Below, in pieces: positions 1 through 6,114 of a stretch of DNA of 13,391 nucleotides. Made by a program: the position numbers and the translations under genes. Under the pieces are notes generated by a model. That model was not told the DNA's origin, searched no databases, and worked only from the letters and a program-made list of their open reading frames with translations. Each line of letters starts with the position of its first letter. Position 1 is the first letter of the stretch. The stretch comes from Candidatus Egerieousia excrementavium (GTDB taxonomy: Bacteria; Bacteroidota; Bacteroidia; Bacteroidales; UBA932), in NCBI GenBank assembly GCA_017694275.1, contig JADINB010000155.1, positions 1 to 13,391 of the forward strand. Reading direction: 5' to 3'.

Positions 1-603
1 TGAAACGTTACCTTCGGAGACGTTGTCACCGGAGAGGGCAATGGTCGCACCCTACACGGGTGCGTGGATTGAAACCTGTTGTAATGCACCCGATGAGGGC
101 CACGATGAGTCGCACCCTACACGGGTGCGTGGATTGAAACGCGCTCAATCCCACCTACCTGCTTGACAGGGTGGCGTCGCACCCTACACGGGTGTGTGGA
201 TTGAAACATGAGAGGATAGCGGGAGAGGGAGAAGTCCATGTCGCACCCTACACGGGTGCGTGGATTGAAACCATGGAGCCGGAGATAACCAACGGCGACA
301 TCGTGGTCACACCCTACACGGGTGCGTGGATTGAAACACCGCACAGATGGAGAATGTTTATTGGTACCCCTGGTCGCACCCTACACGGGTGCGTGGATTG
401 AAACAGCCTGTACAAGTACACAAGAGACACTGACGATGAGTCGCACCCTACACGGGTGCGTGGATTGAAACCGGCAAGCGATGTCTACGCATGGGCGAAG
501 GCAGCGTCGCACCCTGTACGGGTGCGTGGATTGAAACTACGATTCTCGACAAAGAGCGCCCCAAATACTCGGTCGCACCCTGTACGGGTGCGTGGATTGA
601 AAC
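1..603 (+). CRISPR. CRISPR array, type I-C-like repeats (leader-distal part)
   Basis: Nine complete 32-bp repeats start at 44, 109, 176, 240, 306, 373, 440, 506 and 572. The last 6 bases of a tenth repeat occupy 1-6. Repeats begin GTCGCACCC and end GGATTGAAAC, with an inner CGCACCC/GGGTGCG stem and a 5-base loop, which is the usual layout of type I-C repeats. The nine spacers (7-43, 76-108, 141-175, 208-239, 272-305, 338-372, 405-439, 472-505, 538-571) are 32 to 37 bases long and all different. The ATTGAAAC end is the known 5' handle of mature crRNA, so transcription should run left to right and the leader lies outside the window. Repeat variants fit this: single changes at 195 (C to T) and 309 (G to A), and a shared two-base loop change in the last two repeats (516-517, 582-583), as expected at the old end. 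No cas gene is in the window; the subtype is inferred from the repeat alone. Confidence 0.97.
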
Positions 604-645
604 TGGACAGCGAATATGATGTAGAAAGGAGCTATGATATCTCCG
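604..645. other. CRISPR trailer flank, possible orphan last spacer
   Basis: This is the sequence after the last complete repeat. No further repeat or degenerate repeat is visible one spacer-length downstream (around 636-670). The first 34 or so bases could be a spacer whose downstream repeat was lost, or ordinary flank. It separates the array from the recombinase remnant, so the junction between array and remnant lies in or near this stretch. I see no promoter or gene here. Confidence 0.4.
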
Positions 646-741
646 AAAAATTATGCTGATAGTTACCTCCCCTTTTGCATTCGGCTTTCTGTTCCGGATG
701 ACAAACTTACCTTTCGGCTTCAATCGCTTCGGCTTCGCCAT
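646..741 (-). pseudogene. Truncated 5' end of a tyrosine recombinase/integrase gene
   Basis: A minus-strand reading frame starts with ATG at 741-739. Its first 32 or so residues begin MAKPKRLKPKGKFVIRNRKP and go on NAKGEVTISIIF. A basic start, then a short beta-like stretch with a K-G-E turn followed by alternating hydrophobics, is the pattern of the arm-type DNA-binding domain at the N-terminus of Bacteroidota tyrosine recombinases. The frame then runs through the flank and into the CRISPR repeats, where the translation is only repeat shadow. The SAM-like and catalytic domains (R...HxxR...Y), normally about 300 to 400 residues more, are missing. I read it as a remnant of a mobile element whose body was lost beside the array. 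The family call rests on a short stretch and could be wrong; the exact break point is unknown. Confidence 0.45.
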
Positions 742-889
742 AAACTTACTGTGTGGTTACTATGATTTTACATAGGAATTAAAAGCAAATACAGTAAGTT
801 TTTGGTAAGTTTATTCTCCAACATATGCCCTACAGTACCTTATGACGGGCATAAAAAAGGCACCCTGAAAAGGTGCCTCAGTAAGTTTA
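703..889. repeat. Cluster of GTAAGTTT motifs beside the integrase remnant
   Basis: CAGTAAGTTTA at 879-889 is the exact reverse complement of TAAACTTACTG at 741-751. CAGTAAGTTT recurs at 792-801, GTAAGTTTA at 805-813, and the inverted core AAACTTAC at 703-710 inside the remnant's reading frame. That is five copies of an 8-base core within 187 bases: three in one orientation and two in the other. One copy sits right at the remnant's start codon and one lies between two hairpins downstream of the DUF2795 gene. Clustered direct and inverted copies next to an integrase 5' end are the arrangement expected of recombinase arm sites or attachment sites; this role is inferred. Apart from these motifs and an ATGCCC/GGGCAT hairpin (825-852), I see no gene between 742 and 927. 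Confidence 0.5.
853..878 (-). terminator. Rho-independent terminator of the DUF2795 gene
   Basis: Read on the minus strand, a perfect 7-bp stem (AGGCACC at 878-872, GGTGCCT at 864-858) with a 7-base loop runs straight into six T residues (858-853). It lies 50 bases past the stop codon of the DUF2795 gene. A second small hairpin (GAGGC 894-898, GCCTC 904-908) lies between the stop codon and this terminator and has no T-run of its own. Confidence 0.88.
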
Positions 890-927
890 TTTCGAGGCCT
901 GAAGCCTCTGAAATGCCGTTTTCGCTG

Positions 928-1149
928 TTAGTATTCTTCTTCGTTGAAGAAAAAGTCTTCTTTGCTTGGATAGTCGGGCCATATATCTTCTATGCTGTCG
1001 TACGTCTCGCCGTCGTCCTCAAGGTCATTCAGATTTTCTATAACCTCGAGAGGAGCTCCGGAGCGAGTGGCGTAATCTATGAGCTCATCCTTTGTTGCAG
1101 GCCATGGAGCATCTTCCAGTTTAGATGCCAGTTCAAGTGTCCAATACAT
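928..1149 (-). CDS. DUF2795-type small acidic protein
   Basis: The product is 73 residues and ends in an acidic, aromatic tail (DFFFNEEEY). I recognise the sequence MYWTLELASKLEDAPWPATK followed by DELIDYATRSGAP as the conserved Bacteroidota small protein assigned to DUF2795, present at full length. The pattern K/T-x-E-L-I-x-Y-A-x-x-x-G-A-P with helical segments is typical of the domain, whose function is unknown. No signal peptide or membrane segment is visible, so it should be cytoplasmic. It lies 74 bases downstream of the adenosyltransferase gene in the same orientation, but has its own promoter (1203-1232) and its own terminator (853-878), so it is probably also made independently. Confidence 0.85.
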   Translation of the reverse strand: MYWTLELASKLEDAPWPATKDELIDYATRSGAPLEVIENLNDLEDDGETYDSIEDIWPDYPSKEDFFFNEEEY

Positions 1150-1202
1150 ATCAAAAAACTAGTAATTAGATAAATAAATGTTATTGACTACTATTAGGGG
1201 CT

Positions 1203-1232
1203 GCAAATATAGTAAAAAATTGATTATGGCAA
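1203..1232 (-). promoter_or_regulatory. Bacteroidota-type promoter for the DUF2795 gene
   Basis: On the minus strand, TATATTTGC (1211-1203) matches the -7 consensus TAnnTTTG exactly. A TTG at 1232-1230 lies 18 bases upstream, close to the usual -33 spacing. The -33 element falls inside the last codons of the adenosyltransferase gene. Transcription would start near 1198, giving a leader of about 50 bases that is A/T-rich and lacks a clear Shine-Dalgarno site. Confidence 0.65.
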
Positions 1233-1811
1233 CCAAAATATCTCTTTTCCTCCGCATTTGTGGCAATAATATCTCCCGAGGGTAAAAAGATAGTCTGAAA
1301 GACGGTTCAGATACTTTATCCCTGTTGCCACAGAATCAGCGCTTTCACATTGTTCATGGCTCTCTTCCGACTGGCCGCCCGGCCGGCATCCGTATCCGGT
1401 TATCGCTATGGCATGCCTCTCTGCCCTGCGGCATATCGTTCTTGCAACATGGCATTCCGAAGAGACCCTCGGCGCTCCCGGCAAAATGAAGGCCGTCTGG
1501 GCGGGAATCTCGTCGGTCATCCTGTCTATCTCCTTTTCCAGAAAGAGAATCTCCTTTTCGGAAAGCTCTTTCATCTTTTTTGCGGTACCGTCAGATGCAA
1601 AATGGGCAGAGATGAGCATAAGTTCCTTTTGGATCTTCTCCAGAATATCGCGTTCAACCCCTTGGGGTGCATCGCTTATCACTACTCCTATATAAGAGAT
1701 AAGTTCGTCGACATCTCCGTATGCTTCCACGCGGGGATGGTTCTTGGCAACTCTTTTGCCGCCTACAAGGGAGGTGCTCCCCTTGTCGCCGCCTTTGGTA
1801 TAAATTTTCAT
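1224..1811 (-). CDS. PduO-type ATP:cob(I)alamin adenosyltransferase
   Basis: It transfers the adenosyl group of ATP to cob(I)alamin to make adenosylcobalamin, in the cytoplasm. The 195-residue product has the family's N-terminal ATP-binding segment (TKGGDKGSTSLVGG, residues 5-18), DVDELISYIG (33-42; the family usually has N where I38 stands), the ARTICRRAER motif (123-132) and YLNRLSDYLF (167-176). Between the last two motifs are about 34 residues, where the relatives I recall have about 18; the extra part contains C142 and C155. A CHKC motif (183-186) follows near the C-terminus. These cysteines might bind a metal or form disulfides, which is inference. It starts 12 bases after the ABC ATPase gene and so is probably the fifth gene of the operon. 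No cobalamin riboswitch fits in that gap. Confidence 0.93.
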   Translation of the reverse strand: MKIYTKGGDKGSTSLVGGKRVAKNHPRVEAYGDVDELISYIGVVISDAPQGVERDILEKIQKELMLISAHFASDGTAKKMKELSEKEILFLEKEIDRMTDEIPAQTAFILPGAPRVSSECHVARTICRRAERHAIAITGYGCRPGGQSEESHEQCESADSVATGIKYLNRLSDYLFTLGRYYCHKCGGKEIFWLP

Positions 1812-1823
1812 ATCCTGTGTTTT

Positions 1824-2525
1824 TTAGTTGAAGACAGTCCGGTCATTGTTTGTTGAATCGCTTTCAATCTTCCCGTCGCGCAATCTTATGATTCTTCTTG
1901 CATATTTTGCAATATCCTCTTCGTGAGTCACGATAATTACAGTATTCCCCTCTTTGTAGATCTGTTCAAAGAGCATCATTATGTCTATAGATGTCTTTGT
2001 GTCGAGATTGCCTGTGGGTTCGTCGGCCAGTATTATGGATGGCCTGTTTATAAGAGCACGTGCTATGGCAACCCTTTGTCTCTGTCCTCCGGAAAGTTCT
2101 GAAGGCTTGTGCTCCATCCTCTCTCCAAGTCCCACATTGTTGAGTGCTTCAATGGCCCTCCGTTCCCTTTCTTGGCGCGGAATGCCGGAGTAGATAAGCG
2201 GCAGCGCCACGTTCTCCATTGCATTGTAGCGTGGAAGCAGGTTGAACGACTGGAAGATAAAACCAATCTCCCTGTTCCTTATGTCGGAAAGCATATTGTC
2301 GTCCATATTGCTTACATCCGTACCGTTTAAAAAATAACTTCCCTCCGTGGGTGTGTCCAGGCAGCCGAGAATATTCATGAGAGTGGATTTTCCCGAGCCT
2401 GACGGCCCCATTATGGCTACATATTCATTCCTGCTTATGGAAATGTCCACTCCGTCCAGAGCATTTACCTTCTGTGTTCCCAGGGTGTAGATTTTCTTAA
2501 TCCCCTCAATCTTTATAACCTCCAT
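1824..2525 (-). CDS. MacB/LolD-like ABC transporter ATP-binding protein
   Basis: This 233-residue ATPase is complete: Walker A GPSGSGKST (40-48), Q-loop Q92 in FQSFNLLP, signature LSGGQRQRVAIARAL (144-158), Walker B IILADEP (164-170) and switch histidine H201. The sequence from NALDGV, through GCLDTPTEG and FLNGTDVS, to ADEPTGNLD is the typical pattern of the MacB/LolD/FtsE group. These ATPases power mechanotransmission permeases that handle lipoproteins, peptides or antibiotics rather than uptake of small solutes. No permease is adjacent, so its partner must be encoded elsewhere. It begins 4 bases after mqnB and ends 12 bases before the adenosyltransferase gene. The substrate is unknown. Confidence 0.93.
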   Translation of the reverse strand: MEVIKIEGIKKIYTLGTQKVNALDGVDISISRNEYVAIMGPSGSGKSTLMNILGCLDTPTEGSYFLNGTDVSNMDDNMLSDIRNREIGFIFQSFNLLPRYNAMENVALPLIYSGIPRQERERRAIEALNNVGLGERMEHKPSELSGGQRQRVAIARALINRPSIILADEPTGNLDTKTSIDIMMLFEQIYKEGNTVIIVTHEEDIAKYARRIIRLRDGKIESDSTNNDRTVFN

Positions 2526-2529
2526 ATAT

Positions 2530-3240
2530 CTACTGTTTTAAAATTTCGCATTCCATCCTGAAATACTCCAGCATGGCCCTCTTCAGTGCATCAAGGGCCA
2601 GCGGCCCGTTCCATTTGTCACGGTCCTGTACGCCAACCTCATTGGAGACGGCCCTGAGTTGAAAGAAAGGAATCTTTTCCATCTGGCATACAAAGTGGAG
2701 GGCGGCTCCTTCCATATCTTCAATTTGAGAACTGAACTTTTCAACCATCTCCTCTTTCTTTGCCGGACTTCCTGTAAATGTCTGCCTGGTTACGGCAGAG
2801 GCGCTTCTGAACCGTTTGAGAAACTCTTCTGTCGCCATGTCTGCCTCTTTTCTGTACAGGGCTCCGTCTTTAAACGGGAATATATTGGAATCCAATACTT
2901 TGGTATCGAAAAGTGTCTTCAGCCCGCTTGGCGTGTCAAACCCCAGGTCTCCGATATACGCCTTTTCTATGAGGGCGACGCTGCCTATCGGAAAATCCTT
3001 TATGCAATAGCTGCCGGCAAGCCCTATGAGTATGGCAATGTCGTAGCACTCCTTTGCGGCCTTTGCCTCGCAGATTTTCCTTGTGATGGCATAGCATGCC
3101 GAAGCCATGCCTATTCCGCACAGCATGAAATCCACCTTGGCTGCATTCTGCAATAATCCCTCGCAGGGTTTGTAGGCGGCAAGCGCAGCATCCAGTTCCT
3201 CTTGTTCGGCAGCCATTATAAGGATTCGTTTCATTGTCAT
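2530..3240 (-). CDS. mqnB: Futalosine hydrolase (menaquinone biosynthesis)
   Basis: It removes the base from futalosine (or aminodeoxyfutalosine) in the futalosine route to menaquinone. The 236-residue protein has the nucleoside phosphorylase/hydrolase fold: GIGMASA (42-48), the glycine-rich GLAGSY (73-78), the EDMEGAA substrate-binding motif (174-180) and, most telling, RAVSNEVG...RDKW (196-210), which separates futalosine hydrolase from MTA/SAH nucleosidase. The start at 3240 gives MTMKR; an alternative ATG at 3234 removes two residues. It lies 7 bases after the histidine kinase gene and 4 before the ABC ATPase gene. None of mqnA, C, D or E is in the window. Less likely alternative: another purine nucleosidase of the same fold. 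Confidence 0.85.
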   Translation of the reverse strand: MTMKRILIMAAEQEELDAALAAYKPCEGLLQNAAKVDFMLCGIGMASACYAITRKICEAKAAKECYDIAILIGLAGSYCIKDFPIGSVALIEKAYIGDLGFDTPSGLKTLFDTKVLDSNIFPFKDGALYRKEADMATEEFLKRFRSASAVTRQTFTGSPAKKEEMVEKFSSQIEDMEGAALHFVCQMEKIPFFQLRAVSNEVGVQDRDKWNGPLALDALKRAMLEYFRMECEILKQ

Positions 3241-3247
3241 GTTTCTT

Positions 3248-4621
3248 TTAAAGTGAATAGAGAGTGAATTTGAATATCAGTCCGCCGCCGGGATTGTTTT
3301 CCACGCTGATTTCTCCGCGGTGGTAGAGTACGGCATTCTTTACGATTGCCAGCCCGAGCCCGGTGCCGCCGGTTTTTCTGGTCCGTCCCTTTTCTATGCG
3401 GTAAAACCTTTCGAAAAGCCGTGGAATGGCCTCCTGGGGCACCGACTTTCCTGTATCTGCGTAGGTGAAGTTGATTTTATACCCCCCTTCTCCGGAGATT
3501 TGCTCAACTCCTGCAGAAATAGTAATGCGACAGTTTGCTCCTCCATGTTCTACGGTGTTGTCTATAAGGTTTTTAAACAACGAGTAGATAAGGTTGTAGC
3601 ACCCTTTCAGCTTAAGGTCTGAACTTATAAGCATGTCCAGCTTTATATTGTTGGCTTCCAGTTTGTACCCTATCTCTTCGAGTACGTCCTTTATACACGC
3701 GGCAATAGAGAAGGTTTCTATTGTAAAGCTTTTTGAGCCCTCGTCCAGCTTGTTCAGTGTAGATACGTCGTTTATCAGTGAAGATAGCCTGACAGTCTGC
3801 GCATAGGCCTTTTCCAGAAAAAGGAGTATCTGCTCCCTGCTCATGTTCTTGTCATGCAGAATGGTTTCGAGATAGGCGCTCAGACCTGTAACAGGGGTCT
3901 TGAGTTCGTGGGCTATGTTGTGGCTCATCTGCTGTTTGTAGAGTTTTGTCCTCTCCAGCTGGTCGAACGTGTCGAGTATTTTCTTGCCGACCTTGCCGAA
4001 CTTGTCTGCCGGGAACTGTATTTTGCTGTAATCCTTGTCCGGGCTGTTCAGAATGTCTGCAAAGTTGTCAAGTGAACTTATGGGGACAGCGAGCTTTCTC
4101 GTAAAGTATATTACTATGACAAGCAGGATTATGACGAGTACGATTATTATATACAGGTATTTGTTGTCGTGCTCCATCTGGGGCAGTATGTCTGCATTGT
4201 ATTCGAGCGCAGTCCTGATATAATATTGGGGATACTTCTTTGCAAAATAGATATACTCCTTATGCGTGGTAGAAGAGACCCTTATTGCTGTTCCGCTTCC
4301 CTTTTGGGCAGCCTTTGCAATCTCCTCCCTGTCCAGGTGGTTTTCGGTAAGAGAATCATCGGCATTGTCGAAAATTATCTCCCCGTCAAGGCCTATGATT
4401 GTGATTCTCACCTGGCTGGGCAGCGGAATGGAGTCATAGGCAATGTTGTTGTTGCAAATAGACTTGTGGGCAATGTCGTTATACAGTATCAGCGAACTGT
4501 TTATGGCCTTGATGCTGTAGTCGCGCTCTTTACCTATCAGGAAAAAGAGAAATGCCAATGCCAGGACAGAGAGTGCCAGCAAAAAGTAGAAAAGAATGTA
4601 ATATTGATATTTTACCTGCAT
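3248..4621 (-). CDS. Sensor histidine kinase (PhoR/EnvZ-like architecture)
   Basis: This 457-residue protein is the membrane sensor of the two-component pair. It has a first transmembrane helix (about 8-30), a periplasmic sensing domain of about 120 residues, a second helix (about 155-174), a short HAMP-like linker, a HisKA domain with phospho-accepting H238 in HNIAHELKTPV, and an HATPase domain with N-box N355 (NLIDNTVEHG) and G2 box TGGTGLGLAIV (417-427). The G1 box reads DTGKS (389-393), so the second glycine of the usual DxGxG is replaced by serine. The stimulus cannot be read from the sequence. Its gene follows the response regulator gene by 30 bases and precedes mqnB by 7, so the metabolic genes behind it are probably cotranscribed. 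Confidence 0.93.
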   Translation of the reverse strand: MQVKYQYYILFYFLLALSVLALAFLFFLIGKERDYSIKAINSSLILYNDIAHKSICNNNIAYDSIPLPSQVRITIIGLDGEIIFDNADDSLTENHLDREEIAKAAQKGSGTAIRVSSTTHKEYIYFAKKYPQYYIRTALEYNADILPQMEHDNKYLYIIIVLVIILLVIVIYFTRKLAVPISSLDNFADILNSPDKDYSKIQFPADKFGKVGKKILDTFDQLERTKLYKQQMSHNIAHELKTPVTGLSAYLETILHDKNMSREQILLFLEKAYAQTVRLSSLINDVSTLNKLDEGSKSFTIETFSIAACIKDVLEEIGYKLEANNIKLDMLISSDLKLKGCYNLIYSLFKNLIDNTVEHGGANCRITISAGVEQISGEGGYKINFTYADTGKSVPQEAIPRLFERFYRIEKGRTRKTGGTGLGLAIVKNAVLYHRGEISVENNPGGGLIFKFTLYSL

Positions 4622-4651
4622 CTCTTGCTATTTTCTCTTTATTTTTATGTG

Positions 4652-5398
4652 TTACGGCTGAAAGCAATATCCGTACCCAGACCTGTTGATAATCATATCT
4701 CCATGGCTCCCCATCTTCTTTCTCAATCTGGCTATGTGCACGTCGACAGTCCTGTCGAGCACAAAACTTTCATTTTTCCAGACCAGTTTGAGAATATCGT
4801 CACGGGAGAAGATTTTGTTCGGGTATCTCACAAGCAAGACAAGTATGTCGTTCTCCTTTTTAGTAAGGAAGATTTCCCTGCCCTTTATATAGACCCGGTG
4901 TTCGTTGCAATCAACTACAAGGTCGTTTACGGTTATCTTCGTCTGCTCCTCTTTCTGTATCTCTTCACTGTTTTCCGTTTCGGTGCCCTCCTTTGCCGAA
5001 AGCGCATTGTTGCTTTTTTCGCTTCGTGCCAGCAGGGCCTTTACCCGTGCCAGGACCTCCTTTACCGAAAATGGCTTGGAGATATAGTCGTCACCGCCGG
5101 CATCAAACCCGCTGAGAATGTCGGGTTCCGTATCCAGGGCCGAGATAAAGATTATCGGTATATTGTTGTGATACTCATTGCGCAGCAGTTTGGCGAGCTT
5201 GAACCCGTTTATGCCATCCAGCATTATGTCTAACAGCAGGAGATCATATTTGCCTTTCATCTTGTACAGCGCCTCTTCGGCACTGCTGGCCGTATCAACT
5301 TCATACCCTGCCTGCAGCAGATTGTATTGGAGAATGTCGCAAATGGAGTCTTCGTCATCGACAACCAAAATCCTGTAACTTTTTGAATTTTTATCCAT
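4652..5398 (-). CDS. OmpR/PhoB-family response regulator
   Basis: The 248-residue protein is the DNA-binding partner of the kinase encoded just downstream. Receiver domain (about 8-125): acidic pocket VVDDED (12-17), phospho-acceptor D57 in LLLLDIML, S86 in FISALD and K108 in YISKPF. A charged linker of about 30 residues rich in Glu and Lys (about 128-152) is followed by a winged-helix domain (about 153-247) with LTKKENDILVLL and RTVDVHIARLRKKM, the recognition-helix region of this family. It is the first gene of the minus-strand cluster, diverging from folE across a 119-base gap. Target genes are unknown; autoregulation from that gap is plausible. Confidence 0.95.
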   Translation of the reverse strand: MDKNSKSYRILVVDDEDSICDILQYNLLQAGYEVDTASSAEEALYKMKGKYDLLLLDIMLDGINGFKLAKLLRNEYHNNIPIIFISALDTEPDILSGFDAGGDDYISKPFSVKEVLARVKALLARSEKSNNALSAKEGTETENSEEIQKEEQTKITVNDLVVDCNEHRVYIKGREIFLTKKENDILVLLVRYPNKIFSRDDILKLVWKNESFVLDRTVDVHIARLRKKMGSHGDMIINRSGYGYCFQP

Positions 5399-5429
5399 AT
5401 TCAGTATGGCGATAGGTAAACTTGCCTGA

Positions 5430-5437
5430 CAAAGATA
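5430..5437 (-). promoter_or_regulatory. Putative -7 element upstream of the response regulator
   Basis: TATCTTTG on the minus strand (5437-5430) matches TAnnTTTG and lies about 32 bases upstream of the start codon. No TTG is visible at the expected -33 distance, so the promoter may be weak or activator-dependent. Confidence 0.4.
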
Positions 5438-5455
5438 TGGATTAAAGATGAATAT

Positions 5456-5488
5456 TTGGAAAAATATGCAACACTTTTGTACCTTTGC
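5456..5488 (+). promoter_or_regulatory. Bacteroidota-type promoter for folE
   Basis: TACCTTTGC at 5480-5488 matches the -7 consensus, and TTG at 5456-5458 is 21 bases upstream. Transcription would begin around 5494. This rules out the in-frame TTG at 5485 as a start codon, because it sits inside the -7 element, and supports ATG 5518. Confidence 0.7.
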
Positions 5489-5517
5489 GCTCCATTTTCA
5501 ATAAAAGAGAGGTAGAT

Positions 5518-6114
5518 ATGTATAGCAAGATTGAGCAGTTCGACGAGAAAACCACGACAGAACTGGCTGCGCACTATAAGGCGATAATCGAGTTATTGGG
5601 CGAAAACCCGCAGCGTGAAGGGCTGCTCAAGACTCCGGCAAGGGTGGCCAAGGCCATGCAGTTTCTTATGCAGGGTTATGATGCAGACCCTGTCGCAATA
5701 CTCAAGTCTGCCCTTTTCAAAGAAGATTACAAACAGATAGTACTTGTAAAGGACATAGAAATCTACTCTATGTGCGAACATCACATGCTGCCATTTTACG
5801 GTAAGGCGCATGTGGCGTACATCCCCAACGGCTGGATAACAGGACTCAGTAAAATTCCGAGAGTGGTGGACGCCTTTGCACGAAGGCTTCAGGTGCAGGA
5901 GCGCATGACTGTCCAGATAAGAGACTGCATTCAGAATACCCTGAACCCGCTCGGGGTGGCCGTAGTTATAGAGGCGGCACACATGTGCATGCAGATAAGG
6001 GGTGTGCAGAAACAGAATTCGGTAACCACCACATCTGCCTTTACCGGAGTGTTCCTTAAAGACATAAGAACCAGGGAAGAGTTTATGAGGCTTATAGGCG
6101 TGAGCCTTACCTAG
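5518..6114 (+). CDS. folE: GTP cyclohydrolase I
   Basis: It converts GTP to 7,8-dihydroneopterin triphosphate, the first step of folate (and other pterin) synthesis, in the cytoplasm. The product is 198 residues, normal for the family. The zinc ligands are visible: C86 and H89 in MCEHHMLPF, and C157 in AAHMCMQIRGV; the QNSVTTTSAFTGVF segment near the end is also typical, and the N-terminal EGLLKTPARVAKA is conserved. ATG 5518 is chosen because it follows AGAGAGGTAG (a possible ribosome site) and the promoter lies just before it. The last 8 bases overlap the end of tdk, which runs the opposite way. Both supply nucleotide or folate metabolism, though they have separate promoters. Confidence 0.97.
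   Translation: MYSKIEQFDEKTTTELAAHYKAIIELLGENPQREGLLKTPARVAKAMQFLMQGYDADPVAILKSALFKEDYKQIVLVKDIEIYSMCEHHMLPFYGKAHVAYIPNGWITGLSKIPRVVDAFARRLQVQERMTVQIRDCIQNTLNPLGVAVVIEAAHMCMQIRGVQKQNSVTTTSAFTGVFLKDIRTREEFMRLIGVSLT

Noticed and set aside
636..672. A further degenerate CRISPR repeat after the last spacer-length segment
   Set aside because: Nothing in this stretch resembles either arm of the repeat stem or the ATTGAAAC end.
117..741. Open frames on both strands through the CRISPR array
   Set aside because: Their proteins are the repeat translated over and over (for example VSIHAPV or GAWIET). They come from the 32-base repeat period, not from selection for coding. Only the first part of the 448-741 frame, outside the repeats, is considered.
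1275..1420. Frameshift in the adenosyltransferase to explain the extra residues
   Set aside because: The motifs on both sides stay in one frame and the protein ends normally, so an in-frame insertion is the simpler reading.
1812..1823. Cobalamin riboswitch before the adenosyltransferase gene
   Set aside because: The gap is only 12 bases, and no B12-box-like structure is visible in the 119-base region ahead of the response regulator either.
4169..5233. 354-residue plus-strand open frame antisense to the kinase and regulator genes
   Set aside because: It covers two complete well-recognised genes on the other strand, has an unlikely composition rich in Cys, Phe and Tyr, and shows no known motif.
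5485..5517. TTG start extending folE by 11 residues
   Set aside because: The TTG is part of the -7 element (TACCTTTGC) and lies upstream of the expected transcription start.
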